A stretch of DNA of 33,281 nt from Bacteroidales bacterium (GCA_018400295.1 JAGYMZ010000028.1:1-33281); one strand, 5' to 3'; numbered from the stretch's first letter, positions 8,282 to 16,691 are shown. A program made the numbers and translations. The notes: generated from the letters alone by a model not told the origin.

Positions 8282-9829
8282 ATGGTCTTAAAGCAGAAGA
8301 CATTAGACTTAAAGCGGAGAATGCGGGATGCTTTACAGGGCGGTGGTTCAAAAGCCATTAAAAAACAAAAAGCAATTGGCAAGTTGACGGCACGCGAGCG
8401 TATCCTAAAGCTATTAGACCCCAACACCTTCCATGAATACGATCTGTTCGTTGAACATGCGGCCAAAGATTTCGACATGGACAAAAAATACCTTCCCGGA
8501 GACGGCGTGGTCACCGGCACGGGCTTGTTGAGCGGTCACCCGGTCTGCATTTACGCACAGGATTTTACCGTTGCCGGCGGATCCCTGGGACTCATGCATG
8601 CCAAGAAGATATGTAAGATCATGGATCATGCCTTAAAGCTTAAAGTACCCCTGATCGGCATCAATGATTCCGGGGGGGCGCGGATCCAGGAAGGGGTCAA
8701 TTCACTGGCAGGATATGGAGAGATCTTTTACCGGAACACCCAGGCATCGGGGGTGATACCACAGATATCCGTCATCCTGGGCCCCTGTGCGGGAGGGGCG
8801 GTGTATTCACCGGCACTCACCGACTTTGTCTTTGTTGTAGATAAGATATCCAAAATGTTCATTACCGGTCCGGAAGTGATCAAAGCAACCATTGGGGAAG
8901 AGATATCCATGGAAGACCTGGGTGGTGCGCGTGTTCATGCTGAAATATCCGGAAACGCTCATTTTTATTCTGAAAGTGAAGAACAATGCTTCAACCAGAT
9001 AAAAGAGCTCATCAGTTTTATTCCCTGGAACAATCAGAAGAAGGCAGATCCTTTTCCGAAGAAATCTCCCAAGACCAGGCAGTACAAAGTGGACAACATC
9101 ATACCCACAGACCCCAGGCAACCTTATGATGTCCGCGACATCATCCGGGCCCTTGTAGACGATTCCGAATTCTTGGAAATACATGAAAAATTCGCCCAGA
9201 ACATTGTTGTCGGTTTTGCCAGGCTGAACGGGGAAACGGCTGGTTTCATCGCCAACCAACCCCTGGTGCTGGCCGGCGTTCTGGATGTCGATTCTTCCGA
9301 TAAGGCAGCCCGGTTCATCCGGTATTGCGATGCCTTTAATATACCCCTGGTCACCCTCGTTGACCTGCCCGGTTATTTGCCCGGTGTCGATCAGGAACAT
9401 AACGGCGTGATACGCCACGGGGCCAAGATCCTGTATGCATATTCGGAAGCCACGGTGCCCAAAATGACCGTCATACTCAGAAAAGCTTACGGGGGCGGAT
9501 ACATAGCCATGTGTTCAAACCACCTGAAAGCCGATTTCGTAATGGCCTGGCCAACCGCAGAGATCGCTGTGATGGGCCCGGAAGGAGCGGCCAACATCAT
9601 TTTCCGCAATGAAATACGAAACGCCAAAAATCCGGAAACCGTCAGAAAGCAAAAGATCAAAGAATACAAGCAAAAATTCGCCAATCCATACGTGGCGGCT
9701 GCCTATGGATATGTTGATGCCGTGATCGAACCTGCAGAAACCAGAAATAAGCTTATCCATGCCATTAAGATATCCAAACAAAAACAGGAAATACCGCAAA
9801 CGAAAAAGCACGGAATTCCACCATTCTAA
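8282..9829 (+). CDS. Acyl-CoA carboxylase carboxyltransferase subunit (propionyl-CoA carboxylase beta / methylmalonyl-CoA decarboxylase alpha type)
   Basis: Biotin-dependent carboxyltransferase of 515 residues, the usual size. It moves a carboxyl group between biotin and an acyl-CoA, most likely propionyl-CoA/methylmalonyl-CoA. The N-half has the acyl-CoA site with GGSLGLMHAKK, INDSGGARIQEG and GPCAGGAVYSPALTDF. The C-half has the biotin site with PGYLPGVDQEHNGVIRHGAK, RKAYGGGYIAM and AVMGPEGA. The biotin carrier gene follows after 14 nt. Neither a biotin carboxylase nor sodium-pump membrane subunits (OadB/OadG-like) are nearby. It could therefore be part of propionyl-CoA carboxylase, methylmalonyl-CoA decarboxylase or a transcarboxylase; sequence alone does not separate these. 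Confidence 0.93.
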   Translation: MVLKQKTLDLKRRMRDALQGGGSKAIKKQKAIGKLTARERILKLLDPNTFHEYDLFVEHAAKDFDMDKKYLPGDGVVTGTGLLSGHPVCIYAQDFTVAGGSLGLMHAKKICKIMDHALKLKVPLIGINDSGGARIQEGVNSLAGYGEIFYRNTQASGVIPQISVILGPCAGGAVYSPALTDFVFVVDKISKMFITGPEVIKATIGEEISMEDLGGARVHAEISGNAHFYSESEEQCFNQIKELISFIPWNNQKKADPFPKKSPKTRQYKVDNIIPTDPRQPYDVRDIIRALVDDSEFLEIHEKFAQNIVVGFARLNGETAGFIANQPLVLAGVLDVDSSDKAARFIRYCDAFNIPLVTLVDLPGYLPGVDQEHNGVIRHGAKILYAYSEATVPKMTVILRKAYGGGYIAMCSNHLKADFVMAWPTAEIAVMGPEGAANIIFRNEIRNAKNPETVRKQKIKEYKQKFANPYVAAAYGYVDAVIEPAETRNKLIHAIKISKQKQEIPQTKKHGIPPF

Positions 9830-9843
9830 CATGTATTGAAACC

Positions 9844-10170
9844 ATGGAAAAAACACCGAAGAGGCCCCGTTATGCGACATTAATGGTGGACTATGTAGCA
9901 TATAAGACCCATTTGAATAAAAAATTCAAAAACCGGAAAGCTTACGTGGAAAAAGATCCCCGGGTCATTGCTGCTGTGATCCCCGGTACCATTCGAAAAG
10001 TATATGTCAAGCCCGGTCAAAAGATCAGGGAAGGGGACAAATTGCTCATCCTGGAAGCCATGAAAATGAAAAACATCATTTATTCGGAACAGGATGGCGT
10101 CATCAGGGACATCAGCGTAAAACCCGGCACGCCGGTAGCCAAAAACCACGTAATGATCGTAATGGAATAA
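9844..10170 (+). CDS. Biotin carboxyl carrier protein (biotin/lipoyl attachment domain)
   Basis: Protein of 108 residues that carries biotin for the upstream carboxyltransferase. The last 65 residues form a biotinyl domain with the attachment motif EAMKM at 71-75, so biotin should be on Lys74. A basic N-terminal segment of about 40 residues precedes it; unlike decarboxylase carrier subunits, it has no long Pro/Ala linker. It is separated by 14 nt from the carboxyltransferase and must be co-transcribed. The stop codon is only 2 nt from the stop of the convergent engB gene. The domain assignment is secure; the parent enzyme complex is inferred. Confidence 0.93.
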   Translation: MEKTPKRPRYATLMVDYVAYKTHLNKKFKNRKAYVEKDPRVIAAVIPGTIRKVYVKPGQKIREGDKLLILEAMKMKNIIYSEQDGVIRDISVKPGTPVAKNHVMIVME

Positions 10171-10172
10171 CC

Positions 10173-10784
10173 CTAACGGTAGTGTTCCCTGAAAGCCTTG
10201 TTGTTTTCAGCAATAAAATTCAGGATATCTTCTTTCCCCGCTTCGGTCACCGTGGAGCTGACAAAGGAGCGGGGCAATTCTTCCCAGTATTCATAAAGAT
10301 GATCCCTGTATTTTTCCAGACTGGCATGCAGCTTGTTTTTTGTGGATTTATCGGCTTTTGTAAAAACAATGGCAACCGGCAGTTCACAGGCACCCAGCCA
10401 GTTCAGAAAATCCATGTCCTTCTGCTGGGGATCCAGCCTTGAATCCATGAGCAGAAAAGAGCATGCCAAATTCTTCCGGTTCAGCAGGTATTGCTGTATC
10501 ATGGTACTCCATTTCCCTCGTTCCGATTTTGACCTCTTTGCAAAACCATATCCCGGAAGATCCACCAGGTACCAGCCATCGTCAATCAAAAAATAATTGA
10601 TCAGGGTTGTTTTACCAGGCGTGACCGATGTCCTGGCCAGTTTTTTCCTTCCGGTCAGCATATTGATCAGGGAAGATTTGCCAACATTGGACCGGCCGAT
10701 AAACGCATATTCGGGAAGCACTCGTTTGGGGGCATGCTTGACATCCGTAACCGAAAGCAGAAAAGAAGCAGACCGGATGATCAT
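10173..10784 (-). CDS. engB: Ribosome biogenesis GTP-binding protein YsxC/EngB
   Basis: GTPase needed for large ribosomal subunit maturation; 203 residues, typical for EngB. G1 is GRSNVGKSS (30-38), the G2 region has TPGKT (56-60), G3 is DLPGYGFA (75-82), G4 is FTKADK (141-146) and G5 is SST near 176. It starts 3 nt after the stop of the GlsB-like gene, so it is probably the last gene of the glsA-glsB-engB transcription unit. It converges with the biotin carrier gene with 2 nt between the stop codons, and no terminator is visible between them. Confidence 0.96.
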   Translation of the reverse strand: MIIRSASFLLSVTDVKHAPKRVLPEYAFIGRSNVGKSSLINMLTGRKKLARTSVTPGKTTLINYFLIDDGWYLVDLPGYGFAKRSKSERGKWSTMIQQYLLNRKNLACSFLLMDSRLDPQQKDMDFLNWLGACELPVAIVFTKADKSTKNKLHASLEKYRDHLYEYWEELPRSFVSSTVTEAGKEDILNFIAENNKAFREHYR

Positions 10785-10787
10785 ATG

Positions 10788-11714
10788 TTATTTCTTATAG
10801 GTTGAAATATGGCGATCCTTTTTGTAGTCATAAATATCTTTAATGGTGACAATGATCCCGGTCTCTTCCACATTTCCGAACTCCGGGTTCAGCGCAGTGC
10901 CGAAGGTACGCATGCTCGGGGATAAATTCATGTAGGCATTGAAAAGGGGCGGTATGTTTTCCTTCAATCCCCTGATCTTGGCCACCAGGATGCGGTAATC
11001 CTCATCATAATTGCATCCGGTATAAAAATTATCCAGCACTTTTTCGTCCGTATGAAGCCGGACCGGATGATGGGGCCTGACCAGTTGGTCCTTATCAGGA
11101 AAATACTTGCTGATAAAATGCAGCACCAAATCGCGGGCAAGTGCGTCGTAGTGAGGATACATGGTAACCTTACCAAACAGGTACTTCACATCTTTATTAT
11201 CCGACACCAGGGCACCCAGGCCATCCCAAAGATTATCCAGGGAAAACATACCCATCCGGATATTAACCGTGGGCTGGTAAAATGGCTGCACAAAGGAACG
11301 GCCCAGTTCAATTGTGTAGGGTATATATTCGTTCAGGAAGGTATCGGAATACCAGAACAGCTTGGCCGTCGGAGTTTTGACCATGCCGTCCTTATCGCGG
11401 GGAAGCTCCTTGCAATGAATATACCGGTATCCCCCGATGATCTCCCTGTCATCAGGATTCCAGACAATAAGCTGCCGGAAAGGTGCTTCAGCCTTATCGT
11501 ACTCATCGATATCCATAGATTTTCCCGTGCCTCCACCGGCATCGCGGAAAGTGATCTCGCGCAGGCGCCCAATCTCCCTCATCACATTCGGGGAATCATG
11601 ATGGGTAATGACATAAATTTCATTCTGGCCGTTGTTTGTATCCCGGACAAATCTATCCTGGGTCAGCTCTTGCTCGAGCAGGTTGCGATCAACAGGCGAT
11701 ATGATTGTTTCCAT
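10788..11714 (-). CDS. glsB: GlsB-like N-acyltransferase (GNAT/OlsB-type), glycine lipid synthesis
   Basis: Protein of 308 residues resembling Bacteroidota GNAT-fold acyltransferases annotated as hemolysin-like or OlsB-like. In Bacteroides thetaiotaomicron the related GlsB puts a 3-hydroxy fatty acid on the amino group of glycine, the first step to glycine lipids. Segments typical of the family are RLREITFRDAG (51-61), IIGGYRYI (about 92-99), IELGRSFVQP (about 134-143) and a YLFGKVTMYPHYD stretch. The gene starts 3 nt after the stop of the GlsA-like gene, the same pairing as the known glsA/glsB locus. The function is inferred from the pair; the amino-acid head group is not readable from sequence. 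Confidence 0.8.
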   Translation of the reverse strand: METIISPVDRNLLEQELTQDRFVRDTNNGQNEIYVITHHDSPNVMREIGRLREITFRDAGGGTGKSMDIDEYDKAEAPFRQLIVWNPDDREIIGGYRYIHCKELPRDKDGMVKTPTAKLFWYSDTFLNEYIPYTIELGRSFVQPFYQPTVNIRMGMFSLDNLWDGLGALVSDNKDVKYLFGKVTMYPHYDALARDLVLHFISKYFPDKDQLVRPHHPVRLHTDEKVLDNFYTGCNYDEDYRILVAKIRGLKENIPPLFNAYMNLSPSMRTFGTALNPEFGNVEETGIIVTIKDIYDYKKDRHISTYKK

Positions 11715-11717
11715 GAT

Positions 11718-12572
11718 CTATGTTTTATCGGGATTCAAAGAATACACCTTTTCTTTCAAATAACCGGCCCAGTATGCATCCGTTTTGGACCGGTCCAGTT
11801 CAGCAATGGGAACAGGCTTGCCAAAAATCATTTTTATCACCCGATTCCGCTGATGGTACATTTCGTTCACGAGATACAACATTTCAATATTGCTTCTGAT
11901 GCCCATCCACTTCCTGAAATTGGCCAGATTATAGAAAAAATTCGAATTTCTCCCGTCCATATATACGGGAATGATATCCCTGTCATACCTCCTGGCTTTG
12001 GTTACAAAAGTCTTTTTCCATTCCAGATCACGGATCACCCCTTTGCGCTTCCTGGAAACCAGTCCTGCCGGGAAATATAATATCAGCTTATCCGATGCAA
12101 ATGTTTCATTGATCAACCGAACATTTGCCGCATTGCTTCCATGCTTGTTGATGGGAATGAACAGGTCTTTCATGTTCGGAATGTTCAATAACAGGTCATT
12201 CACCGGAAATACAATGTCTTTCCGGACCGAACCCACCACCGACATCAGGGCTATCCCGTCCAGTCCTCCCAACGGATGATTGGATATCAACACATACCTT
12301 CCATTTTCAGGGATGTTCTCTTTATCAACAACAACCAGCTCCGCATTAAAATATTGCAGGATGGCATCCACAAAATCCAGTCCCCACTTGTCACGATTCG
12401 CATATAAAACCGCATTAATGGCATCTTCATGTATGATCTTTCGCAAATAATCCATAACAAACCAGGGCAGCAACCTGGACAGCGCCGGATTCTTGCTTGC
12501 AAATACGCGCCGGATGTTGATAAAATCCCGGGGTATTTCTATGGGCCGGCCGTCGTTCGTCTCCTTATCCAT
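11718..12572 (-). CDS. glsA: GlsA-like O-acyltransferase (PlsC/LPLAT family), glycine lipid synthesis
   Basis: Membrane-associated acyltransferase of 284 residues in the PlsC-like superfamily. The catalytic motif is ISNHPLGGLDG (residues about 95-105), the variant with one extra residue between His and Asp seen in OlsA/hemolysin-like members. A second motif, LYFPAGLVSRKRKG, matches the FPEG-like substrate block. In Bacteroides the homologue adds the second, ester-linked acyl chain to N-acyl glycine. It is the first gene of the glsA-glsB-engB unit, with a consensus promoter just upstream. Simple 1-acylglycerol-3-phosphate acyltransferase activity is an alternative, but the pairing with a GNAT acyltransferase favours glycine lipid synthesis. 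Confidence 0.8.
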   Translation of the reverse strand: MDKETNDGRPIEIPRDFINIRRVFASKNPALSRLLPWFVMDYLRKIIHEDAINAVLYANRDKWGLDFVDAILQYFNAELVVVDKENIPENGRYVLISNHPLGGLDGIALMSVVGSVRKDIVFPVNDLLLNIPNMKDLFIPINKHGSNAANVRLINETFASDKLILYFPAGLVSRKRKGVIRDLEWKKTFVTKARRYDRDIIPVYMDGRNSNFFYNLANFRKWMGIRSNIEMLYLVNEMYHQRNRVIKMIFGKPVPIAELDRSKTDAYWAGYLKEKVYSLNPDKT

Positions 12573-12594
12573 AATATATCAATTATGCCGCTTA

Positions 12595-12627
12595 CAAAAT
12601 TACGATTATTCCGCCATACAAAGCAAA
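12595..12627 (-). promoter_or_regulatory. Promoter of glsA-glsB-engB (TTTG-N21-TAATTTTG)
   Basis: On the minus strand TTTG (12627-12624) is followed after 21 nt by TAATTTTG (12602-12595). Both boxes match the Bacteroidota -33/-7 consensus exactly at normal spacing. Transcription would begin near 12590, giving a leader of about 18 nt to the ATG at 12572. Confidence 0.75.
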
Positions 12628-12723
12628 TCTGAACACTTTGCCAGTTAGGCCCCATGCAACTGATTAGAAGGCGGTTAACGCACCTGCCCCACAAAGGTTA
12701 ACACATGCATGCACCGTAAATAT

Positions 12724-12736
12724 CAACAAATTGTTG
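12724..12736. repeat. Inverted repeat CAACAA-A-TTGTTG
   Basis: Perfect 6-bp arms around one base in the divergent gap between glsA and mraZ, about 25 nt upstream of the MraZ-box array. It could be a regulator site or chance in AT-rich DNA. Confidence 0.4.
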
Positions 12737-12760
12737 AAAAATAAAAGCAACTTTTCTGAA

Positions 12761-12790
12761 AAAAAGTGGTAAAATGTGGTAAAAAGTGGT
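12761..12790 (+). promoter_or_regulatory. MraZ operator: three tandem 10-bp boxes
   Basis: The sequence reads AAAAAGTGGT, AAAATGTGGT, AAAAAGTGGT in direct tandem with exactly one helical turn per unit and a single mismatch in the middle copy. MraZ is known to bind repeated GTG/TGG-containing boxes upstream of its own gene in other bacteria (TGGGN repeats in E. coli, AAAGTG-type repeats in Mollicutes). The array ends 12 nt before the -7 box of mraZ and covers the -33 region, where no TTTG is present. Confidence 0.8.
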
Positions 12791-12801
12791 AAAGATTTTA
12801 C

Positions 12802-12809
12802 TATATTTA
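12802..12809 (+). promoter_or_regulatory. -7 box of the dcw operon
   Basis: TATATTTA matches TAnnTTTG at seven of eight positions and lies 16 nt before the mraZ ATG, predicting a leader of only about 10 nt. There is no TTTG at -33; the MraZ boxes occupy that place. Confidence 0.5.
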
Positions 12810-12825
12810 CACCTTAATTCAGGTT

Positions 12826-13296
12826 ATGTCAAATTTGATCGGGACATACGAATGCAAAGCTGATGCCAAAGGGAGGCTGATGTTTCCCTCTGCATTCAAA
12901 GGCCAGCTGGAAGAATCGCTGAAAGAAGGGTTTGTTATCAAAAGAAGCGTTTTTCTCAAATGCCTTGAGCTGTATCCCATGGATGAGTGGGACAAAGAAA
13001 GTGAACGGGTAAACCGCCTAAACCGGTTTGTTAAGAAAAATGTGGACTTCATCCGGAAGTTTATGGCCGGGGTTAAGAAAACAAGCCTGGATGGAACGGG
13101 AAGGCTACTGATACCCAGGGATCTGATCAAATTCGCCGGCATAAAAAAAGAAGTGGTGCTGGCTTCCGTGGTCAATAAGCTGGAGATCTGGGATAAGGAA
13201 GCCTATGAAAACATGGTGGATTATGATCCCGATGAATTTGCCAACCTGGCCGAGGAAGTCATGGGAAATGAAAAAACCGGAACCGAAAATGAATGA
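12826..13296 (+). CDS. mraZ: Transcriptional regulator / division protein MraZ
   Basis: DNA-binding protein of 156 residues with two tandem SpoVT/AbrB-like half repeats; MraZ forms ring-shaped oligomers and regulates the dcw operon. The first repeat starts LIGTYECKADAKGRLMFPSA and the second has TSLDGTGRLLIPRDL (about 87-101), the typical D-x-x-G-R motifs. It is the first gene of the cluster and is preceded by three MraZ-type boxes, so autoregulation is likely. The ATG at 12826 fits the family N-terminus; no strong ribosome binding site is seen. Confidence 0.96.
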   Translation: MSNLIGTYECKADAKGRLMFPSAFKGQLEESLKEGFVIKRSVFLKCLELYPMDEWDKESERVNRLNRFVKKNVDFIRKFMAGVKKTSLDGTGRLLIPRDLIKFAGIKKEVVLASVVNKLEIWDKEAYENMVDYDPDEFANLAEEVMGNEKTGTENE

Positions 13297-13303
13297 TTGA
13301 ATT

Positions 13304-14218
13304 ATGTATCACATCCCGGTATTACTTCAGGAATCTGTTGACAACCTGATCACCGATCCGGATGGGATATATATCGATGCAACCTTCGGTGGGGGTGGTC
13401 ACTCCCGCGAGATCCTGAAAAGACTGAAGAACGGGAAACTTTTTTCATTTGACCAGGATGAGGATTCCAATAGGAATGTTATTGATGATGAGAGATGTAT
13501 GTTAATAAACGCGAATTTTAAATACATAAAGAATTTCATGCGGTACTTTGACGCGATCCCTGTTTCGGGCATTCTGGCGGACCTTGGGATCTCCTCATAT
13601 CAAATTGATGCAAAGGGAAAAGGATTTTCAATCCGCCACGAAGATGCCCTGGACCTCAGAATGGACAAGCGAAAATCCAAAAAGGGCAACGATGTATTAA
13701 ATGAATACTCAGAATATGAACTGGCCCGGATCTTCAAAAACTATGGTGAAATAAAAAATTCCGGGCGGCTGGCTTCAGAAATCTGCCAGGCCCGAAAAGA
13801 AAAAACTTTCCAAACAACATCCCAGCTGGTTGATGCGGCAAAAAAACTGGCCCGGCGCGGCAGGGAAAACAAATACCTCGCACAAGTTTTTCAGGCGTTG
13901 CGGATTGAAGTGAACGATGAACTGGACAACCTGAAAGAACTCCTGATAAAGGGGACCGAAATACTGCAAAACCGCGGACGTTTTGTTGTGATCGCATACC
14001 ATTCACTCGAAGACAGACTTGTAAAAAATTTTTTTAGATCGGGAAATATCGAAGGCCGGCTGGATAAGGATTTTTTCGGGAACGTAAGCAGCCCCTTAAA
14101 ACCTGTCGATCACAAGCTCATCACACCAGGTGAAAAAGAGATCAGAGAAAACCCGAGATCCAGAAGTGCCCGGATGAGAATCGCTGAAAAAACAGAACAT
14201 GGCCATCATGGAAAATAA
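13304..14218 (+). CDS. rsmH: 16S rRNA (cytosine(1402)-N(4))-methyltransferase RsmH
   Basis: SAM-dependent methyltransferase of 304 residues (formerly MraW) that modifies C1402 in the decoding centre of 16S rRNA. It opens with the family signature MYHIPVLLQESVD, then the SAM site DATFGGGGHS (25-34). GILADLGISSYQID and FQALRIEVNDEL are further conserved blocks, and IAYHSLEDRLVK lies near the end. It follows mraZ by 7 nt, the standard order. The last 20 nt overlap the start of ftsL. Confidence 0.97.
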   Translation: MYHIPVLLQESVDNLITDPDGIYIDATFGGGGHSREILKRLKNGKLFSFDQDEDSNRNVIDDERCMLINANFKYIKNFMRYFDAIPVSGILADLGISSYQIDAKGKGFSIRHEDALDLRMDKRKSKKGNDVLNEYSEYELARIFKNYGEIKNSGRLASEICQARKEKTFQTTSQLVDAAKKLARRGRENKYLAQVFQALRIEVNDELDNLKELLIKGTEILQNRGRFVVIAYHSLEDRLVKNFFRSGNIEGRLDKDFFGNVSSPLKPVDHKLITPGEKEIRENPRSRSARMRIAEKTEHGHHGK

Positions 14219-14570
14219 AAAAAAGGATCCGGAACAGAAACCGGAAAATAAGAACGGCTTGAACGGATCCATACACAATCTTCTTGGAGGCTCCTTTCTG
14301 GCGAAGAAAGATGCAACCCGATTGTTGCCCTTTATTCTGTACCTGACGTTGCTGGCCATCATTTACATAGCAAACACCTATTATGCAGAAAAGAAAGTAA
14401 GAGAAATGGATGAACTCAGAAGTGGGCTTAAGGAACTCAGATATGAATACATAACGACCAAGTCAAATCTGATGGGGCAAACCAAACAATCTTCAATTGA
14501 AGAATTGCTTAAGGCCAGGGGCATTAAGGCCTCTGTAACCCCTCCAAAAAAAATTGTAATGGATGATTAA
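14199..14570 (+). CDS. ftsL: FtsL-like cell division protein (Bacteroidota type)
   Basis: Small bitopic membrane protein of 123 residues, assigned by position between rsmH and ftsI and by layout. A charged cytoplasmic segment (1-41) is followed by one membrane helix (about 43-60, LLPFILYLTLLAIIYIANTY). A periplasmic coiled coil follows (ERK/DELRSGLKELRYEY region), as expected for FtsL, which recruits FtsI and FtsW through FtsB. It overlaps rsmH by 20 nt; a second in-frame ATG at 14208 would shorten the overlap to 11 nt. The sequence of FtsL is poorly conserved, so the name rests on context and topology. Confidence 0.85.
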   Translation: MAIMENKKKDPEQKPENKNGLNGSIHNLLGGSFLAKKDATRLLPFILYLTLLAIIYIANTYYAEKKVREMDELRSGLKELRYEYITTKSNLMGQTKQSSIEELLKARGIKASVTPPKKIVMDD

Positions 14571-14579
14571 GCAATAACC

Positions 14580-16688
14580 ATGACCGGATCCAGAAAAGAA
14601 ATATTGAAGAGGGTATACCTTACCTACCTGATCATATTGCTGATCGGAATCGCCATCGTTGGCAAAGTGATCTATATACAGGTAGCAGAAGGACACCGGC
14701 TGATGAAGAAAGCAGCGCAGAGAGAACTCCGCTATTTTTCTATTGAAGCCAACCGCGGCAATATTTTATCCATGGACGGAAGCTTAATGGCCACTTCGGT
14801 ACCCATTTTTGAAATCCGCATGGATGTTAGCTCCCCCCATATTTCTAACTACTTTTTTGAAAGCAACCTGGATTCACTGGCATATGAACTCTCAAGATTG
14901 TTCAAAGACAGATCAAAATACGAATACCGCAGCCTGCTCATGAGGGCCAGGAAAAAGGGAAACAGGTACCTGCGCGTGAAAAGAAAAGTAACGTACGAAG
15001 AACTCAAAAAACTCAGAAAATTCCCCATCTTCCGCCGGGGCAAGTATAAGGGCGGGCTCATCATCAGGTCAAAGACAAAGAGGGAAATGCCATACGGAAA
15101 CCTGGCCAAACGAACCATTGGTTATGAGATCAAACGGGAAAACCTCTTCGTCGGGATCGAAGGAGCATACAGTGAATTCCTCAAAGGAACAGAAGGCAGG
15201 CAGTTACATCGCAAACTCAGTCATGGCGACTGGAAACCCGTACACAATGAAAATCAGATTGAACCAGAGAATGGAAAAGATCTGGTTACCACCATCGATA
15301 TTAACATCCAGGATGTTGCCGAACATGCGCTTTACAAAAACCTGGTCAAACACAATGCCACACAGGGTTGCGCCATAGTCATGGAAACAGCTACCGGATA
15401 CGTCAAGGCCATCGCCAACCTGAGCTACAACCAAGAAACAAGTGATTACGAAGAGGTATACAACTATGCCATCGCTGAAAAAGTGGAACCGGGATCCACC
15501 TTTAAGCTGGTATCCATGATCGCGCTCCTGGAAGATGGGAAAGTCGGCCTGAATGACAGCATTGATACGGGGGATGGATGGGCCATGTTTTACAACCGGA
15601 CCATGAAAGATGTAAAAAAGGTCCGTGACGGTAAAATATCTGCCAGGGAAGCATTTGAAAAATCCTCTAACGTCGGGATATCCAAACTGATGCATGGATC
15701 ATATAAGGAAGACCCGGATGGTTTTATCAAACACATACAGGCCCTACGCCTGGACGAACCCCTCGGGATCGAAGTCCTTGGAGAAGCAATACCCTTCATA
15801 AAAACCCCGGATAACAGGGATAGCTGGTACGGCACAACGCTTCCATGGATGTCTATAGGATATGAAATCCTGCTTACCCCATTGCAACTGCTTACCTTAT
15901 ATAATGCTGTGGCCAACGGGGGCAAAATGGTCAAGCCTTTATTCGTTAAAGAAATACAACAATCGGGCAAGACCATAAAAACGTATAAGCCTTCGATACG
16001 GGTAAAAAAAATATGTTCCGCAACCACCCTTGACTCCATTCAATCCCTGCTGAAAGGGGTTGTTGAAAGGGGTACAGGGAAATCCCTGAACAATGCGCCT
16101 TACCGCATCGCCGGTAAAACCGGCACGGCTCAGGTAGCAGACGCAAACCGGGGCTATGACCAAAAAATATACAACGCTTCATTCGTAGGATATTTCCCGG
16201 CTGACGCGCCGGAGTATTCATGCATTGTAGTCATCAACAACCCCAAAGAAGGTTATTACTACGGCAGTTCCGTTGCCATACCCGTATTCAGGGAAATCTC
16301 GGATAATATCTATGCGACCACATACCGGCTGGCCAGGAAAATGGAAGAACCGGAAAAACATACACTGCCGGGCATGATCATAGGTAAGCATGAGGATATT
16401 GACTTTTTGTGCCATTCCCTGAATATACCCATAGATTCTGCAAGTTATCATACGCCCTGGATCGTGACCAAACAAAACGGACAGGCACTCCAATTTTTGC
16501 CCAGAATTGAACGAAAAACACGGGTCCCGAATCTCCTGGGCATGACTGCACGGGATGCCGTGTATCTGATAGAAAAAAAGGGAATGCAGGCAGTCGTTGA
16601 AGGCAGGGGCTTCGTTGTAAGCCAGTCGATGAAAGCAGGCACACAGGCCAAAAAAGGCAAAGCAATCACAATAAAATTATCAACCTGA
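14580..16688 (+). CDS. ftsI: Septal peptidoglycan transpeptidase FtsI (class B PBP with PASTA domain)
   Basis: Penicillin-binding protein of 702 residues that cross-links septal peptidoglycan. A membrane helix lies at about 11-30. The PBP dimerisation region contains RELRYFSIEANRGNIL. The transpeptidase domain has SxxK at GSTFK (Ser near 305), SxN at SSN (near 361) and KTG at AGKTGTAQ (near 512). A single PASTA domain begins near 648 with RVPNLLGMTARDAV and ends with KGKAITIKLS. A C-terminal PASTA is usual for Bacteroidota FtsI. It is spaced 9 nt after ftsL and 3 nt before murE. Confidence 0.97.
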   Translation: MTGSRKEILKRVYLTYLIILLIGIAIVGKVIYIQVAEGHRLMKKAAQRELRYFSIEANRGNILSMDGSLMATSVPIFEIRMDVSSPHISNYFFESNLDSLAYELSRLFKDRSKYEYRSLLMRARKKGNRYLRVKRKVTYEELKKLRKFPIFRRGKYKGGLIIRSKTKREMPYGNLAKRTIGYEIKRENLFVGIEGAYSEFLKGTEGRQLHRKLSHGDWKPVHNENQIEPENGKDLVTTIDINIQDVAEHALYKNLVKHNATQGCAIVMETATGYVKAIANLSYNQETSDYEEVYNYAIAEKVEPGSTFKLVSMIALLEDGKVGLNDSIDTGDGWAMFYNRTMKDVKKVRDGKISAREAFEKSSNVGISKLMHGSYKEDPDGFIKHIQALRLDEPLGIEVLGEAIPFIKTPDNRDSWYGTTLPWMSIGYEILLTPLQLLTLYNAVANGGKMVKPLFVKEIQQSGKTIKTYKPSIRVKKICSATTLDSIQSLLKGVVERGTGKSLNNAPYRIAGKTGTAQVADANRGYDQKIYNASFVGYFPADAPEYSCIVVINNPKEGYYYGSSVAIPVFREISDNIYATTYRLARKMEEPEKHTLPGMIIGKHEDIDFLCHSLNIPIDSASYHTPWIVTKQNGQALQFLPRIERKTRVPNLLGMTARDAVYLIEKKGMQAVVEGRGFVVSQSMKAGTQAKKGKAITIKLST

Positions 16689-16691
16689 GCA

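Noticed and set aside
11052-12080. 342-codon plus-strand ORF
   Set aside because: Antisense to the GlsB-like and GlsA-like genes; no protein features of its own.
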